This document shows, piece after piece, positions 16,705-24,407 of a DNA stretch of 25,952 nt. Both the position numbers and the translations under genes were made by a program. Within the stretch, counting starts at the first letter, position 1, and each line of letters opens with the position of its first letter. The notes beneath the pieces were generated by a model. The model was not told the DNA's origin. It ran no database searches and saw nothing but the letters and a program-made list of their open reading frames with translations. Source of the stretch: DTJG01 sp964532995 (GTDB lineage Bacteria > Ratteibacteria > UBA8468 > B48-G9 > DTJG01); contig CAZHJN010000026.1 in assembly GCA_964532995.1 (NCBI GenBank), forward strand, positions 1 to 25,952, written 5' to 3'.

Positions 16705-17190
16705 TCAACCTTCCCTGATAACATAGTTCTGAATAAGGGTGTTTGCGAGAACCTTTGTGGCAATTGTCTCCAGTAATTTCTTTCCAATACCTGAACCTGA
16801 AAACTCGTATTTCTTTCCACAGCTTATACTCACATCGCAATTTATGCCAAGATCTTTTATCCCCTTCATCGCTGTAAGAGCAACCGGGTCTGTAACGCCG
16901 GGTTTATACCATACTTCCACATACGGAAAAGCCGATTTTGAAATTCTATCATATTCAAAAATCTTCATTTCATGCGCAACAGGATCAAGAAAAAGGAATT
17001 GAGAAATTTTCTTAACAAGGGACAGGTTCACATCTCCGTAAACCCTGTAAACATCGTATACATAAACCTTTTCAATCTTCTGGATACCCAGTTCCTGAAT
17101 GGAATGAACTATATCCTGTCCGAAAGCATCAAAAAATCCCTTCTTCAAACCAATCTGCACAAGATAAATTTTTTGTTTTTTCTGTTTCAT
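16705..17190 (-). CDS. purS: Tandem PurS: phosphoribosylformylglycinamidine synthase PurS subunit, duplicated
   Basis: 161 residues, about twice the usual 80-85. The C-terminal half (about 88-161) is a standard PurS domain: YVEVWYKPGVTDPVALTA then LANTLIQNYVI. The N-terminal half (about 7-79) repeats the same beta-alpha-beta layout with GLKKGFFDAFGQDIVHSIQELGI and FLFLDPVAHEMKIF. PurS normally dimerises to bridge PurL and PurQ; one tandem chain can mimic that dimer, as the N-terminal region of large fused PurL enzymes does. Starts at ATG 17190, 43 bases after purC, with only a weak AAAAAG-type site. Confidence 0.88.
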   Translation of the reverse strand: MKQKKQKIYLVQIGLKKGFFDAFGQDIVHSIQELGIQKIEKVYVYDVYRVYGDVNLSLVKKISQFLFLDPVAHEMKIFEYDRISKSAFPYVEVWYKPGVTDPVALTAMKGIKDLGINCDVSISCGKKYEFSGSGIGKKLLETIATKVLANTLIQNYVIREG

Positions 17191-17233
17191 TAAATCTTTT
17201 TATCACTGAGGTAAAAAGCGAAAAACCTCACAT

Positions 17234-18124
17234 TTATATGACAGTATTACCTGTCAGAATTTCATAAATCTGCCTGTACTTTTCCGCAGTCTTCTCAATG
17301 ATTTCAGAAGGCAATTCCGGTACAGGAGGTTCTTTGTTCCATTTTATGCTTTCAAGATAATTCCTTACATACTGCTTATCAAGGCTATCCTGGCTCCTTC
17401 CGGGCTCATAGGTTGTTTTTTCCCAGAATCGCGAGGAATCAGGAGTTAAAATTTCATCTATCAGTAAAATTTCACCATCAAAGATACCAAACTCAAATTT
17501 TGTGTCAGCGATGATTATTCCCTTACTCTCAGAATACTCACAGGCTTTTTTGTAAAGATTGATGGAAATCTGTTTAAGATATTCAGCAGTTTCATCGCCG
17601 ATTATTTCTTTCATCTTTTCAAAACTGATATTCTGATCATGAATTCCCTTTTCCTCCTTTGTTGCAGGTGTGAAAATCGGCTCCGGCAGTTTATCGCTTT
17701 CTTTCAACCCATCAGGAAGTTTTATCCCACAGACTGATCTGGTTGATTGATATTCCTTCCATCCACTTCCGGAAAGATATCCTCGAACCACGCATTCAAC
17801 TGGAATCCTGGTCGTCTTTATTGCGATAACACTTCTTCCTTCAAGTATGCTTCTGAAAGATTTCAGATTTGAAGGAAATAATTCAAAATCGACAGTATCA
17901 AGATGGTTTTTGCAAATATATTTGAGTTTTTCAAGCCAGAATAACGAAAGATTGTTCAGAATAATACCCTTGCCTGGAATCGGATTGGGCAGAACAAAAT
18001 CAAAAGCCGAAATCCTGTCAGTAGTAACAATAAGAATCCGTTTTTCATCAATCTCAAACAATTCCCTTATTTTGCCTGAATATATTTTTGGCACCGGCAG
18101 AACAACATCAGATATTGTTTTCAT
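17234..18124 (-). CDS. purC: SAICAR synthetase
   Basis: 296 residues, the longer SAICAR synthetase form. It joins aspartate to CAIR with ATP. KIYSGKIRELFEID at the N-terminus, TDRISAFDFVL, the VECVVRGYLSGSGWKEY substrate motif, IIIADTKFEFG and DEILTPDSSRFW are all present and intact. It begins 11 bases after the rubrerythrin-like gene with GAGAG upstream, and heads the purine part of the operon. The other purine genes (purF, purD, purE, purM, purB, purH) are not in the window. Confidence 0.96.
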   Translation of the reverse strand: MKTISDVVLPVPKIYSGKIRELFEIDEKRILIVTTDRISAFDFVLPNPIPGKGIILNNLSLFWLEKLKYICKNHLDTVDFELFPSNLKSFRSILEGRSVIAIKTTRIPVECVVRGYLSGSGWKEYQSTRSVCGIKLPDGLKESDKLPEPIFTPATKEEKGIHDQNISFEKMKEIIGDETAEYLKQISINLYKKACEYSESKGIIIADTKFEFGIFDGEILLIDEILTPDSSRFWEKTTYEPGRSQDSLDKQYVRNYLESIKWNKEPPVPELPSEIIEKTAEKYRQIYEILTGNTVI

Positions 18125-18135
18125 AGGACTCTCTG

Positions 18136-18642
18136 TTATTGATTCATCCAGTTCCAGACCCTGCTTTCCTCAGTCTGAAGCCAATCCGCTGTTTCAGTCA
18201 GATAATAATGAACATTCCTCAATGCTTCAAGATGCTTTTTTTCCTCTTCAATAATCCACAGCAAAAACTCTTTCTCTTTTTCTTCAGTGCTCTTTGTAAG
18301 AAACTCTTTATAAGCGGAAATTGATTTCTTCTCCATCTCCATTGCCTGTTCATATCCAGAAAAATGCACATCCTCTTTTTTTATTTCAAACTTTTCTGCC
18401 TGCATCCAGAATTCCTTCAACTGAGCCTCAATATCTTTTACAGAATTGTCCAGAATGCTTTTTTCGGGCAAACTGAGGTCTTTGCTGTCAAACAATGCGG
18501 CATGTTGGACTTCCTGTTCTGCAAGGGAGTAAAAAAGTCTTTTGCCGAGTGGATTGGTTGTTTTTGCTGCAAGTGAAAGATAAGGATTTACGCCCTTTGT
18601 TTCAAAATCAATTGCAAAATCTCTTATTGATCTGTTTTCCAT
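18136..18642 (-). CDS. Rubrerythrin-like ferritin-family diiron protein
   Basis: 168 residues of a four-helix ferritin-like fold. Diiron ligands are in place: Glu14, Glu44 and His47 in EQEVQH, Glu104 in AMEMEKKS, Glu134 and His137 in EEEKKH. No C-terminal rubredoxin CxxC domain is present; the protein ends in a Trp-rich tail WLQTEESRVWNWMNQ. Such proteins reduce peroxide or handle iron in anaerobes. The start has AGGAAGGAAG just upstream. It is the first gene of the purine/arginine run, which is an odd position; protection of oxygen-sensitive steps is a speculation. Confidence 0.88.
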   Translation of the reverse strand: MENRSIRDFAIDFETKGVNPYLSLAAKTTNPLGKRLFYSLAEQEVQHAALFDSKDLSLPEKSILDNSVKDIEAQLKEFWMQAEKFEIKKEDVHFSGYEQAMEMEKKSISAYKEFLTKSTEEKEKEFLLWIIEEEKKHLEALRNVHYYLTETADWLQTEESRVWNWMNQ

Positions 18643-18673
18643 TTCTTCCTTCCTGTTGAGCAGATTATTTACT

Positions 18674-18702
18674 ATTATAACATGAGCAACATTTTGATTA
18701 AA
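18674..18702 (-). promoter_or_regulatory. Extended -10 promoter of the rubrerythrin-pur-arg-pepQ operon
   Basis: Minus strand TTTAAT (18697-18702), 17-base spacer, perfect TATAAT (18674-18679) preceded by TGT. The predicted start near 18667 leaves about 25 nt of leader containing the AGGAAGGAAG ribosome site. No other clear promoter is seen before pepQ, so this may drive all nine genes. Confidence 0.6.
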
Positions 18703-18712
18703 TCACTGATAA

Positions 18713-19084
18713 TTATGCAGAACAAAAAGAAGCGCACTGCCTCTCATTTTCCCATACGGTTACTTTTTTCACCTTCACATTATGTCGCGATAAGGATTTT
18801 TTCAATTTTTCAAAAATATAAACAGCTGTATTTTCCGAAGTGGGATTGACCTTCTTGAAATAGTCAATATCATTAAGATATGAATGATCAAGCCTGGCAA
18901 GAACTTTTTCAAGTTCCTTTTTCAGTATGCCAAAATCAATCACCATTCCTGATTCAGTATCAATCTCTCCTGAAACCGTAACTTCCACCTTCCAGTTATG
19001 GCCATGAAGTTTTTCACATTTTCCCCTGTACATGCGCAATCTGTGCGCGCTTGAAAAATAACCGCTGACTGTGAGTTCAAACAT
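18713..19084 (-). CDS. queD: 6-carboxy-5,6,7,8-tetrahydropterin synthase (QueD)
   Basis: 123 residues. The zinc ligands His14, His27 and His29 and the catalytic Cys23 are in FSSAHRL and GKCEKLHGHNW; LDHSYLN (65-71), PTSENTA (81-87) and VWE (110-112) complete the active site. It converts dihydroneopterin triphosphate to carboxytetrahydropterin on the way to preQ0 and queuosine-type tRNA modification. The close relative PTPS-III or PTPS lacks this exact Cys-His pattern, so QueD is preferred. The ATG overlaps the murI stop as TAATG. No other queuosine gene is in the window. Confidence 0.93.
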   Translation of the reverse strand: MFELTVSGYFSSAHRLRMYRGKCEKLHGHNWKVEVTVSGEIDTESGMVIDFGILKKELEKVLARLDHSYLNDIDYFKKVNPTSENTAVYIFEKLKKSLSRHNVKVKKVTVWENERQCASFCSA

Positions 19085-19893
19085 TATAGTTCTCCTGTAT
19101 CAATCTTTTTAATCAGAAAATCCATTTTGTTCCAGAACCTGTGCATAACCTGGTTTCTGTACTCAGAGACATCGCTGAAATAAATGACCGGTGTTTTCGC
19201 TTTTTTTGTATTGAGTAACCCGTTTACCACAAGAAAATCCTTCACCTTTACACTTGTGGCATCCGAAGCATCCACAAGATGAACTGCCAATCCTGTAATT
19301 TTTCTGATCGCCTTTTTCAGAAGCGGGTAATGGGTGCACCCAAGAATAAGGGTATCAATCTGTTTATCCAGAACTCCCTGGATGTAGTATTTAACAATGG
19401 ATCTGGTAATATCATTGTCAAACCATCCCTCCTCAACCAGAGGCACAAGCAGCGGGCATGGTTTCTGATATACCTTTATGCCGCTATCAATCCTTTCAAT
19501 CATTTCAGGATACATACCGCTTGAAATCGTAGCCGGGGTGCCAATAATTCCTATTTTCTTATTCTTTGTTTTCTCTGTCGCCTCTTCCACCGAAGGACCG
19601 ATCACATCAATAAAAGTATAATCAGGGAATTTCTTTTCAAGAAATGCCTTTCCCAGCGATGATACTGAGTGGCAAGCGATAACTATCAGCTTCGGCTTGA
19701 AACGAATAAGAAAGCCCGCTATCTGAAGTGCATACTGTTTTATGGTATCTCTTGATTTTGTTCCATAAGGCACCCGTGCGGTATCTCCAAAGTAGATAAT
19801 CTTTTCTCCGGGCAATATCTGATTTAACCGTTTTGCAACGGTCAGCCCGCCAATACCTGAATCAAAAACAGCAACTGGAGATTTTTTATTCAA
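19084..19893 (-). CDS. murI: Glutamate racemase
   Basis: 269 residues, makes D-glutamate for peptidoglycan. FDSGIGGLTV (10-19) and FGDTARVPYG (35-44) are canonical; the two catalytic cysteines are Cys74 in VIACHSVSS and Cys186 in LGCTHYPLL. The residue after Cys74 is His where the family signature has Asn. The only possible start before FDSG is TTG at 19893, eight bases inside the amidase gene and without a ribosome site, so it must rely on coupling. Adjacent amidase supports a cell-wall role. Confidence 0.93.
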   Translation of the reverse strand: MNKKSPVAVFDSGIGGLTVAKRLNQILPGEKIIYFGDTARVPYGTKSRDTIKQYALQIAGFLIRFKPKLIVIACHSVSSLGKAFLEKKFPDYTFIDVIGPSVEEATEKTKNKKIGIIGTPATISSGMYPEMIERIDSGIKVYQKPCPLLVPLVEEGWFDNDITRSIVKYYIQGVLDKQIDTLILGCTHYPLLKKAIRKITGLAVHLVDASDATSVKVKDFLVVNGLLNTKKAKTPVIYFSDVSEYRNQVMHRFWNKMDFLIKKIDTGEL

Positions 19894-21013
19894 GGATTTG
19901 TTTTGATTTAAGATACTGAATTATCGCTTTGCCGAGCGTTTCACTTATCGCCTGTCTCACCTCAGGATCGCGAAGATTGGCTTCAATATTAGGGTTGCAG
20001 ATAAAGCCAACCTCAACAAGGACAGATATCATCGGCGTGTACTTCAAAACATAAAAACTCGCAGGCTTTGCGCCTCTGTCAGGACAGATCAGCCTTTCAG
20101 CAAGTTTTTCCTGAACAATTTCAGCAAGTATTCTGCTTTCCTCTATCACTGAGGTGCTGTTGAGTTCTGAAACTATCTGAAAAACCACCTCTGTACTTGT
20201 TTCCGTTTCAATCGATTCGTCTGTTTCCACTTTTGCCACAAAACTTATTTCACTCTTTCTTGAAGGATAATAGGTTTCAAAACCATCAGCATTCCATCTG
20301 TTCAAACGAGAAGAGTTTGTATGAATGCAGAAAAAAATGTCAGCTTTTTCTTTTTTTGCCAGTTCAACCCTTTCGTCAAGAGATAGAAATTTATCCTTTT
20401 CTCTTGTCATTTTTATGGTAATCTTTGAAGGTTTTTTAAGCTGGTTGATAAGGTAATTTTTTAATCTCAAAGAAATGTCAAGATTAACATCCTTCTCCTT
20501 AAGTCCATAGTTTCCAACAGCGCCATTGTCTTTTCCACCATGACCGGGATCAATCAGAATCACAAATTCTTTATTCGTCTTTAACTGCTGTGCCTCTGTT
20601 GATTTCTCTTTTATGCCTGCGGCAGAAACAGAAGATGTTTTCTGTTGCTGCAATTGAGGCTGCGAAACAACTATGGTTGACAGTATTCTGTCAAAAGATT
20701 CAACCGGGATGAAAACCTCTTTCTCAATCTCTCTCAATGGATGGTCAAGACTCATCCTTTTTTCATCAACATAAAAATCAGACGAGCCTATACTACCCTT
20801 AAGAATCCTGTCCTGGTAGTCAATAAAAATTCTGTCCTCAATTCTTCCCCAGCTCTGAACACCCAGCACCTTAATGACAGTTTGCAAACTGACATATTTT
20901 TCCTTGCCGATCCAGTATGAGGGATAATTCTTCAGTTGATTGGTAAAATCAGAAGCAAAAAGCAGGGAAAAAATCAAAAATATTGACAAACAGAATCCTT
21001 GTCCGAACCTCAC
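19886..21013 (-). CDS. N-acetylmuramoyl-L-alanine amidase, Amidase_3 family (AmiC-like)
   Basis: 375 residues from GTG 21013, five bases after AAGGGG. A signal peptide (LSIFLIFSLLFA) is followed by an N-terminal domain (about 24-115) that looks like a copper-amine-oxidase-N-like/AMIN-type wall-binding module (YVSLQTVIKVLGV, EVFIPVESFDRIL), a Gln/Ser linker, and the zinc amidase domain: DPGHGGKDNGAVG (His158), KEKDVNL (Glu173), CIHTNS (His231) and catalytic VEVGFICNP (Glu334). A long insertion rich in Glu/Ser/Thr (about 255-295) lies inside the domain, where AmiB/C-type enzymes have an autoinhibitory helix. It cleaves the peptide from muramic acid in the periplasm, usually at division. Confidence 0.92.
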   Translation of the reverse strand: MRFGQGFCLSIFLIFSLLFASDFTNQLKNYPSYWIGKEKYVSLQTVIKVLGVQSWGRIEDRIFIDYQDRILKGSIGSSDFYVDEKRMSLDHPLREIEKEVFIPVESFDRILSTIVVSQPQLQQQKTSSVSAAGIKEKSTEAQQLKTNKEFVILIDPGHGGKDNGAVGNYGLKEKDVNLDISLRLKNYLINQLKKPSKITIKMTREKDKFLSLDERVELAKKEKADIFFCIHTNSSRLNRWNADGFETYYPSRKSEISFVAKVETDESIETETSTEVVFQIVSELNSTSVIEESRILAEIVQEKLAERLICPDRGAKPASFYVLKYTPMISVLVEVGFICNPNIEANLRDPEVRQAISETLGKAIIQYLKSKQILE

Positions 21014-21059
21014 ATCCACCCCTTATTTTATTAATTAATTTGCGCAGGTAAAAGAAAAG

Positions 21060-21408
21060 TGGAGGCGGCGGGTACTGCCCCCGCGTCCAGAGGGGAAATG
21101 GAAAAGCATCTACCGACATAGTTTCGGTTTTTCGGGTATTTCTGGACTCCCCGAAACCGGATTCCAGAATACCTGTCCCTTTTTGTCTGATTCCAGCCTC
21201 CCGGGACCGAGGAAAGCCAGAACGAGCTCCTGTGCGACCTGGTTCAGATTCCCAGGAGCAGGGAATCTGTCAGGTGGCTGCATAATTTATGCAGCCATGT
21301 AGTTTGCTGTTGTGGCAGCTATTTTGTTTGCCGGATTTTACGAGCCCCCGGCGCCTCGGACGGCAGCTTTTCTCACTCCTGCCCCCTGTCGAGACCTATT
21401 TCGCCCCC
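21060..21408 (-). ncRNA. ssrA: Transfer-messenger RNA (tmRNA)
   Basis: About 349 nt. The ends pair as a 7-bp acceptor stem (GGGGGCG with CGCCTCC) followed by discriminator A; CCA is not encoded. TCTCGACAGGGG near the 5' end matches the tmRNA D-region. The T-arm is GCGGG/CCCGC with loop GGCAGTA rather than TTCRANN. The tag frame follows AAAATAGCT, matching the E. coli AAAATAGTC context: GCC at 21316 to TAA at 21287 encodes ATTANYMAA, so the full tag is A-ATTANYMAA. The stop codon lies at a perfect 8-bp hairpin (21276-21296). Several pseudoknot-like stems follow. It begins seven bases after smpB. Confidence 0.95.
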
Positions 21409-21415
21409 TAAAATT

Positions 21416-21868
21416 TCAAATGTTTTTCAGCTTATGCCTTTCAATATGCCTTTTGACTTCTTTTTCCTCAATGTCCCGACGTTTATCAAAGAACCTTTTA
21501 CCGCGAACAAGGGCAAGGTTAATCTTTATAATGCCCTTCTCATTAGTATACATTGAAAGTGGCACTATTGTCAATCCTTTTTCCTCAACTCTTCTCTGCC
21601 ATTTTGTAAGCTGGTTGCGATGGAGCAATAACCTTCTTTTTCTCAAAGGATCAATCTTTTCAAATGTGCCGGGATACTTTGCAATGTGCATTTTATGAAG
21701 GTACAGCTGGTTCCCTTCAAATCCTGCATATGAGTCCCTGAGGCTGGCACTACCCTGACGTATTGACTTCACCTCAGGTCCCAGAAGTTCAATCCCCGCT
21801 TCAATCGTTTCAATGACAGTATAATCATGTAAAGCTTTTCTGTTTTCAATTTTCACCTGTTGTCTCAT
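21416..21868 (-). CDS. smpB: SsrA-binding protein SmpB
   Basis: 150 residues, normal length. It binds tmRNA and carries it to stalled ribosomes. NRKALHDYTVIETIEAGIELLG, EVKSIRQGSASLRDSY, the KYPGTFEKIDPLRKRRLLLH core and KINLALVRGKRFFDKR are the conserved parts; the basic C-terminal tail follows. The ATG has no Shine-Dalgarno sequence and lies very near the predicted transcription start. It is directly followed by its RNA partner, implying one transcript processed to give tmRNA. Confidence 0.97.
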   Translation of the reverse strand: MRQQVKIENRKALHDYTVIETIEAGIELLGPEVKSIRQGSASLRDSYAGFEGNQLYLHKMHIAKYPGTFEKIDPLRKRRLLLHRNQLTKWQRRVEEKGLTIVPLSMYTNEKGIIKINLALVRGKRFFDKRRDIEEKEVKRHIERHKLKNI

Positions 21869-21881
21869 ATTGATACTTAAT

Positions 21882-21910
21882 CATATACAGAAAAAAGCGT
21901 CAATTATCAA
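21882..21910 (-). promoter_or_regulatory. Probable smpB-ssrA promoter
   Basis: Minus strand TTGATA (21905-21910), 17-base spacer, TATATG (21882-21887). An overlapping alternative is TTGACG (21898-21903) with TTAAGT (21875-21880). Either places the start at or within about seven bases of the smpB ATG at 21868. It shares the 109-base gap with the divergent rpe promoter. Confidence 0.4.
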
Positions 21911-21940
21911 CCAACCCGGCTACAAAAAAACCTGCATAAT

Positions 21941-21969
21941 TTGACGAAAAAAAAGGAGTTCCTTATAAT
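21941..21969 (+). promoter_or_regulatory. Strong sigma-70-type promoter of the rpe operon
   Basis: TTGACG (21941-21946), 17-base spacer, perfect TATAAT (21964-21969). The expected transcription start is about 21976-21978, at the rpe start codon. An AAGGAG inside the spacer is upstream of the start and cannot act as a ribosome site for this transcript. Confidence 0.75.
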
Positions 21970-21977
21970 TAGATGAT

Positions 21978-22628
21978 ATGATGATAGCACCTTCCCTTTT
22001 ATCTGCAAATTTTGCGGAACTCGGCAAAGAGGTGAGCGCAGCAACAGAAGCCGGCGCTGATATGATTCATTTTGATGTAATGGATGGGCACTTTGTTCCA
22101 AATATAACATTCGGTCCTATGATACTGTCAGCAATCAGAAAATATTCAGAACTCCCTTTTGAAGCTCATCTGATGATCACCCATCCGCAGAAATACTGGA
22201 AAGCTTTTGCAGATGCCGGAGCAGATATTATAGGTTTTCACATAGAGGTGGACATTAACCACAGGAAACTTGCGGAAGAAATCCATTCAGCAGGAAAAAA
22301 GGTGTGCATTGTCATCAACCCACCCACACACATAAAGAGAATTGAGTCAATCGTCAATGATGTGGAAATTGTGCTGGTGATGACAGTGAACCCTGGTTTT
22401 GGGGGTCAGAAATTCATTGAATCAAATCTTGATAAAATTGCCTGGCTTGCCGGAGAAAGAAAAAAAAGGAATTACAGGTTTTTAATAGAGGTTGATGGTG
22501 GAATAAATTATGAAACAGCGCCTCTTGTAAAAAAAGCAGGCGCGGATATACTTGTTGCTGGTTCCTTTATCTTTGGAAGCAACAATTACAGAGAAACAAT
22601 ACACAACCTTAAAAAATGCTGCAGATAA
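21978..22628 (+). CDS. rpe: Ribulose-phosphate 3-epimerase
   Basis: 216 residues of a TIM barrel, normal length. It interconverts ribulose-5-phosphate and xylulose-5-phosphate. The APSLLSANFAELG start, the metal/catalytic residues His31 and Asp33 in IHFDVMDGHFVPN, His64 in FEAHLMI, the VMTVNPGFGGQ phosphate loop and the second catalytic Asp in EVDGGIN are all present. ATG 21978 and ATG 21981 are equivalent possibilities. There is no usable ribosome site; the promoter suggests a leaderless transcript. It heads the operon and its end overlaps hisD by 13 bases. Confidence 0.96.
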   Translation: MMIAPSLLSANFAELGKEVSAATEAGADMIHFDVMDGHFVPNITFGPMILSAIRKYSELPFEAHLMITHPQKYWKAFADAGADIIGFHIEVDINHRKLAEEIHSAGKKVCIVINPPTHIKRIESIVNDVEIVLVMTVNPGFGGQKFIESNLDKIAWLAGERKKRNYRFLIEVDGGINYETAPLVKKAGADILVAGSFIFGSNNYRETIHNLKKCCR

Positions 22629-23851
22629 AGCGCGAAGAATTAAAAAATATCCTGAGAAAGAGAAAAAGTTTTCCAACTGCTGTTGAAAAAACTGTTTCAA
22701 AAATCATCTCTGATATTGAAAAAAAAGGCGATGCTGCACTCAGATACTGGACTGAAAAACTTGACGGGGTCAGGATTGATGATTTCAGGGTCTCAGAAAA
22801 AGAAATACAATCATGCCTTGAAAAAATACTGGATTCAGACAGAAAAATCATAAAAGAAACCGTAAGAAGAATAGAAAACTATCACAGAAAACAGAAAATA
22901 CCCGGTTTTTCCATCAAAGAAAAAGGCATCAGAATTGATTTCAGGACAAAACCGGTTAAAAGAGCAGGAATCTATATTCCTGCTGGCACAGCTCCTCTTC
23001 TTTCAACAGTATTGATGACAGCAATACCTGCAAAGATTGCGGGAGTCAAGGAAATAGTTGCCTGCAGTCCACCCTCATACAGGGGAAGCATTCATCCCTA
23101 TATTGTAGGCACACTCAGCATGATCGGGATAAAAAAAATATTCAGGGCAGGAGGAAGTCAGGCAATAGCGGCAATGGCATATGGAACAGACACGATTCCG
23201 CAGGTAAATGTAATAGCAGGTCCTGGAAATATATATGTAAATGCGGCAAAAAAAATGCTTGCGGGCAAAGTCGGGATTGACTTACTGGCTGGTCCGAGTG
23301 AACTCGCGGTACTGCTTGACGAAACAGCAAATCCGTCCTGGATTGAGTCTGACCTGAAAGCCCAGGAAGAACATAGAGATGGTCTTGTGTTTCTGGTTTC
23401 CACAGATAAAAAAATTGCCAGAAAAATAGCAAACAGAATCAGTTCGGGTTATTCCATAATGGTTAACTCAATTGATGAAGGGATTGATGTCGTTAATGAG
23501 ATTGCTCCGGAGCACGCTCAGATTGTGTGCAGAAATGCCAGGAAAATTGCTGAAAAAATTATTGCTGGAGCAATATTTGTGGGCAATCACACTCCATGCG
23601 CTCTTGGAGATTACATAGCAGGACCGAGTCATACCCTGCCAACAGGCGGAAATGCATCATTTGATTCAGGACTCAGTGTGTTTAATTTTTTGAGGACTTA
23701 CGCTGTAATTGAAGCAAATTCGAGTTTTTTCCAAAAAAATGGTACCATAGCTGAGAGACTGGCAGAAATTGAAAATCTGTCGCAACATCAAATATCGTTA
23801 AGAATGAGAAGAGAACTCACACAAGTTAAAGGAGAGGAAAATGAATATTGA
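22616..23851 (+). CDS. hisD: Histidinol dehydrogenase
   Basis: 411 residues, slightly short of the usual 420-435. It oxidises histidinol to histidine with two NAD. Conserved features are GIYIPAGTAPLLSTVLM (118-134), GPGN (202-205), zinc ligands Gln250 and His253 in QEEH, the catalytic Glu299/His300 in APEH, Asp332 in LGDY and His391 near the C-terminus. The normal PE(A/S)LGDY is PCALGDY here. The ATG lies 13 bases inside rpe. No other histidine gene accompanies it, so the pathway is dispersed; isolated hisD homologues can have other substrates, but the active site looks standard. Confidence 0.94.
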   Translation: MLQIKREELKNILRKRKSFPTAVEKTVSKIISDIEKKGDAALRYWTEKLDGVRIDDFRVSEKEIQSCLEKILDSDRKIIKETVRRIENYHRKQKIPGFSIKEKGIRIDFRTKPVKRAGIYIPAGTAPLLSTVLMTAIPAKIAGVKEIVACSPPSYRGSIHPYIVGTLSMIGIKKIFRAGGSQAIAAMAYGTDTIPQVNVIAGPGNIYVNAAKKMLAGKVGIDLLAGPSELAVLLDETANPSWIESDLKAQEEHRDGLVFLVSTDKKIARKIANRISSGYSIMVNSIDEGIDVVNEIAPEHAQIVCRNARKIAEKIIAGAIFVGNHTPCALGDYIAGPSHTLPTGGNASFDSGLSVFNFLRTYAVIEANSSFFQKNGTIAERLAEIENLSQHQISLRMRRELTQVKGEENEY

Positions 23852-24407
23852 AATCCTGGCAAGAATACTCATTCTTGTTTGTGCTGGAATCGCGGTTTTA
23901 TGTATTCTGATCGGCATCCTCATCTTTCAGATTAATAGAAAAAAAGGTCTTGCAGGTATTGCACTGGCAGTAGTTTTTACAGCAATTACAGGATACTATG
24001 CTTATCTGTTTTTCTTCCCTGTATGCAACCATAAAATAAAACAGGAAATTCCATCTCAACAGCCTGCTGTGCTTCCGGGAAAGATACCTGTTATGTTAAC
24101 ACTGGAAACAGAAGATGGTTCGCAGCTTACTGTGGAAGATGGCGATTATCTTGAAATAAAAAGCGATGTGAGAATAAAAATCACAGGTGCAACCAGAAAT
24201 AACTTACCGATTGAAAATATAAGAATAAATGTGGTGGGATTTACACCATCAAACAATCCTTCAACCACTGATGATACCGGTTATACTTTCTCATATAAGA
24301 ATATGCAGAAAAGATTTGCAATTGATGAGGAAAAATCAGTATACAGGGTTGAAGTGAAAAAAAATGATGAAAAGCTTGCCGAGATATTCCTTAAATTCAT
24401 CAAATGA
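23841..24407 (+). CDS. Two-helix membrane protein with extracytoplasmic beta domain, unknown function
   Basis: 188 residues not recognised. Two transmembrane helices (about 5-30 and 37-60) are joined by a basic turn NRKKG, so both termini probably face the periplasm or, less likely by the positive-inside rule, the cytoplasm. The C-terminal 120 residues (LTLETEDGSQLTVEDGDYLE onward, ending RVEVKKNDEKLAEIFLKF) look like an Ig-like beta sandwich. AAGGAGAGG precedes the ATG, which lies 11 bases inside hisD; its stop overlaps tmk as ATGA. Its place among cytoplasmic enzymes gives no clear clue. Confidence 0.8.
   Translation: MNIEILARILILVCAGIAVLCILIGILIFQINRKKGLAGIALAVVFTAITGYYAYLFFFPVCNHKIKQEIPSQQPAVLPGKIPVMLTLETEDGSQLTVEDGDYLEIKSDVRIKITGATRNNLPIENIRINVVGFTPSNNPSTTDDTGYTFSYKNMQKRFAIDEEKSVYRVEVKKNDEKLAEIFLKFIK

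Noticed and set aside
16703..16840. Upstream extension of purL by 46 codons
   Set aside because: It would lie wholly inside purS; the ATG at 16702 has a good ribosome site.
21060..21090. Non-canonical T-loop (GGCAGTA) of the tmRNA as a novelty
   Set aside because: Similar T-loops seem to occur in other bacterial tmRNAs from memory, so it is noted only in the feature.
21312..21698. Plus-strand open frame of 128 codons
   Set aside because: Antisense to smpB and the tmRNA gene; composition reflects the RNA gene.
21953..21958. AAGGAG upstream of rpe as its ribosome-binding site
   Set aside because: It lies about 20 bases from the ATG and inside the promoter spacer, upstream of the predicted transcription start.
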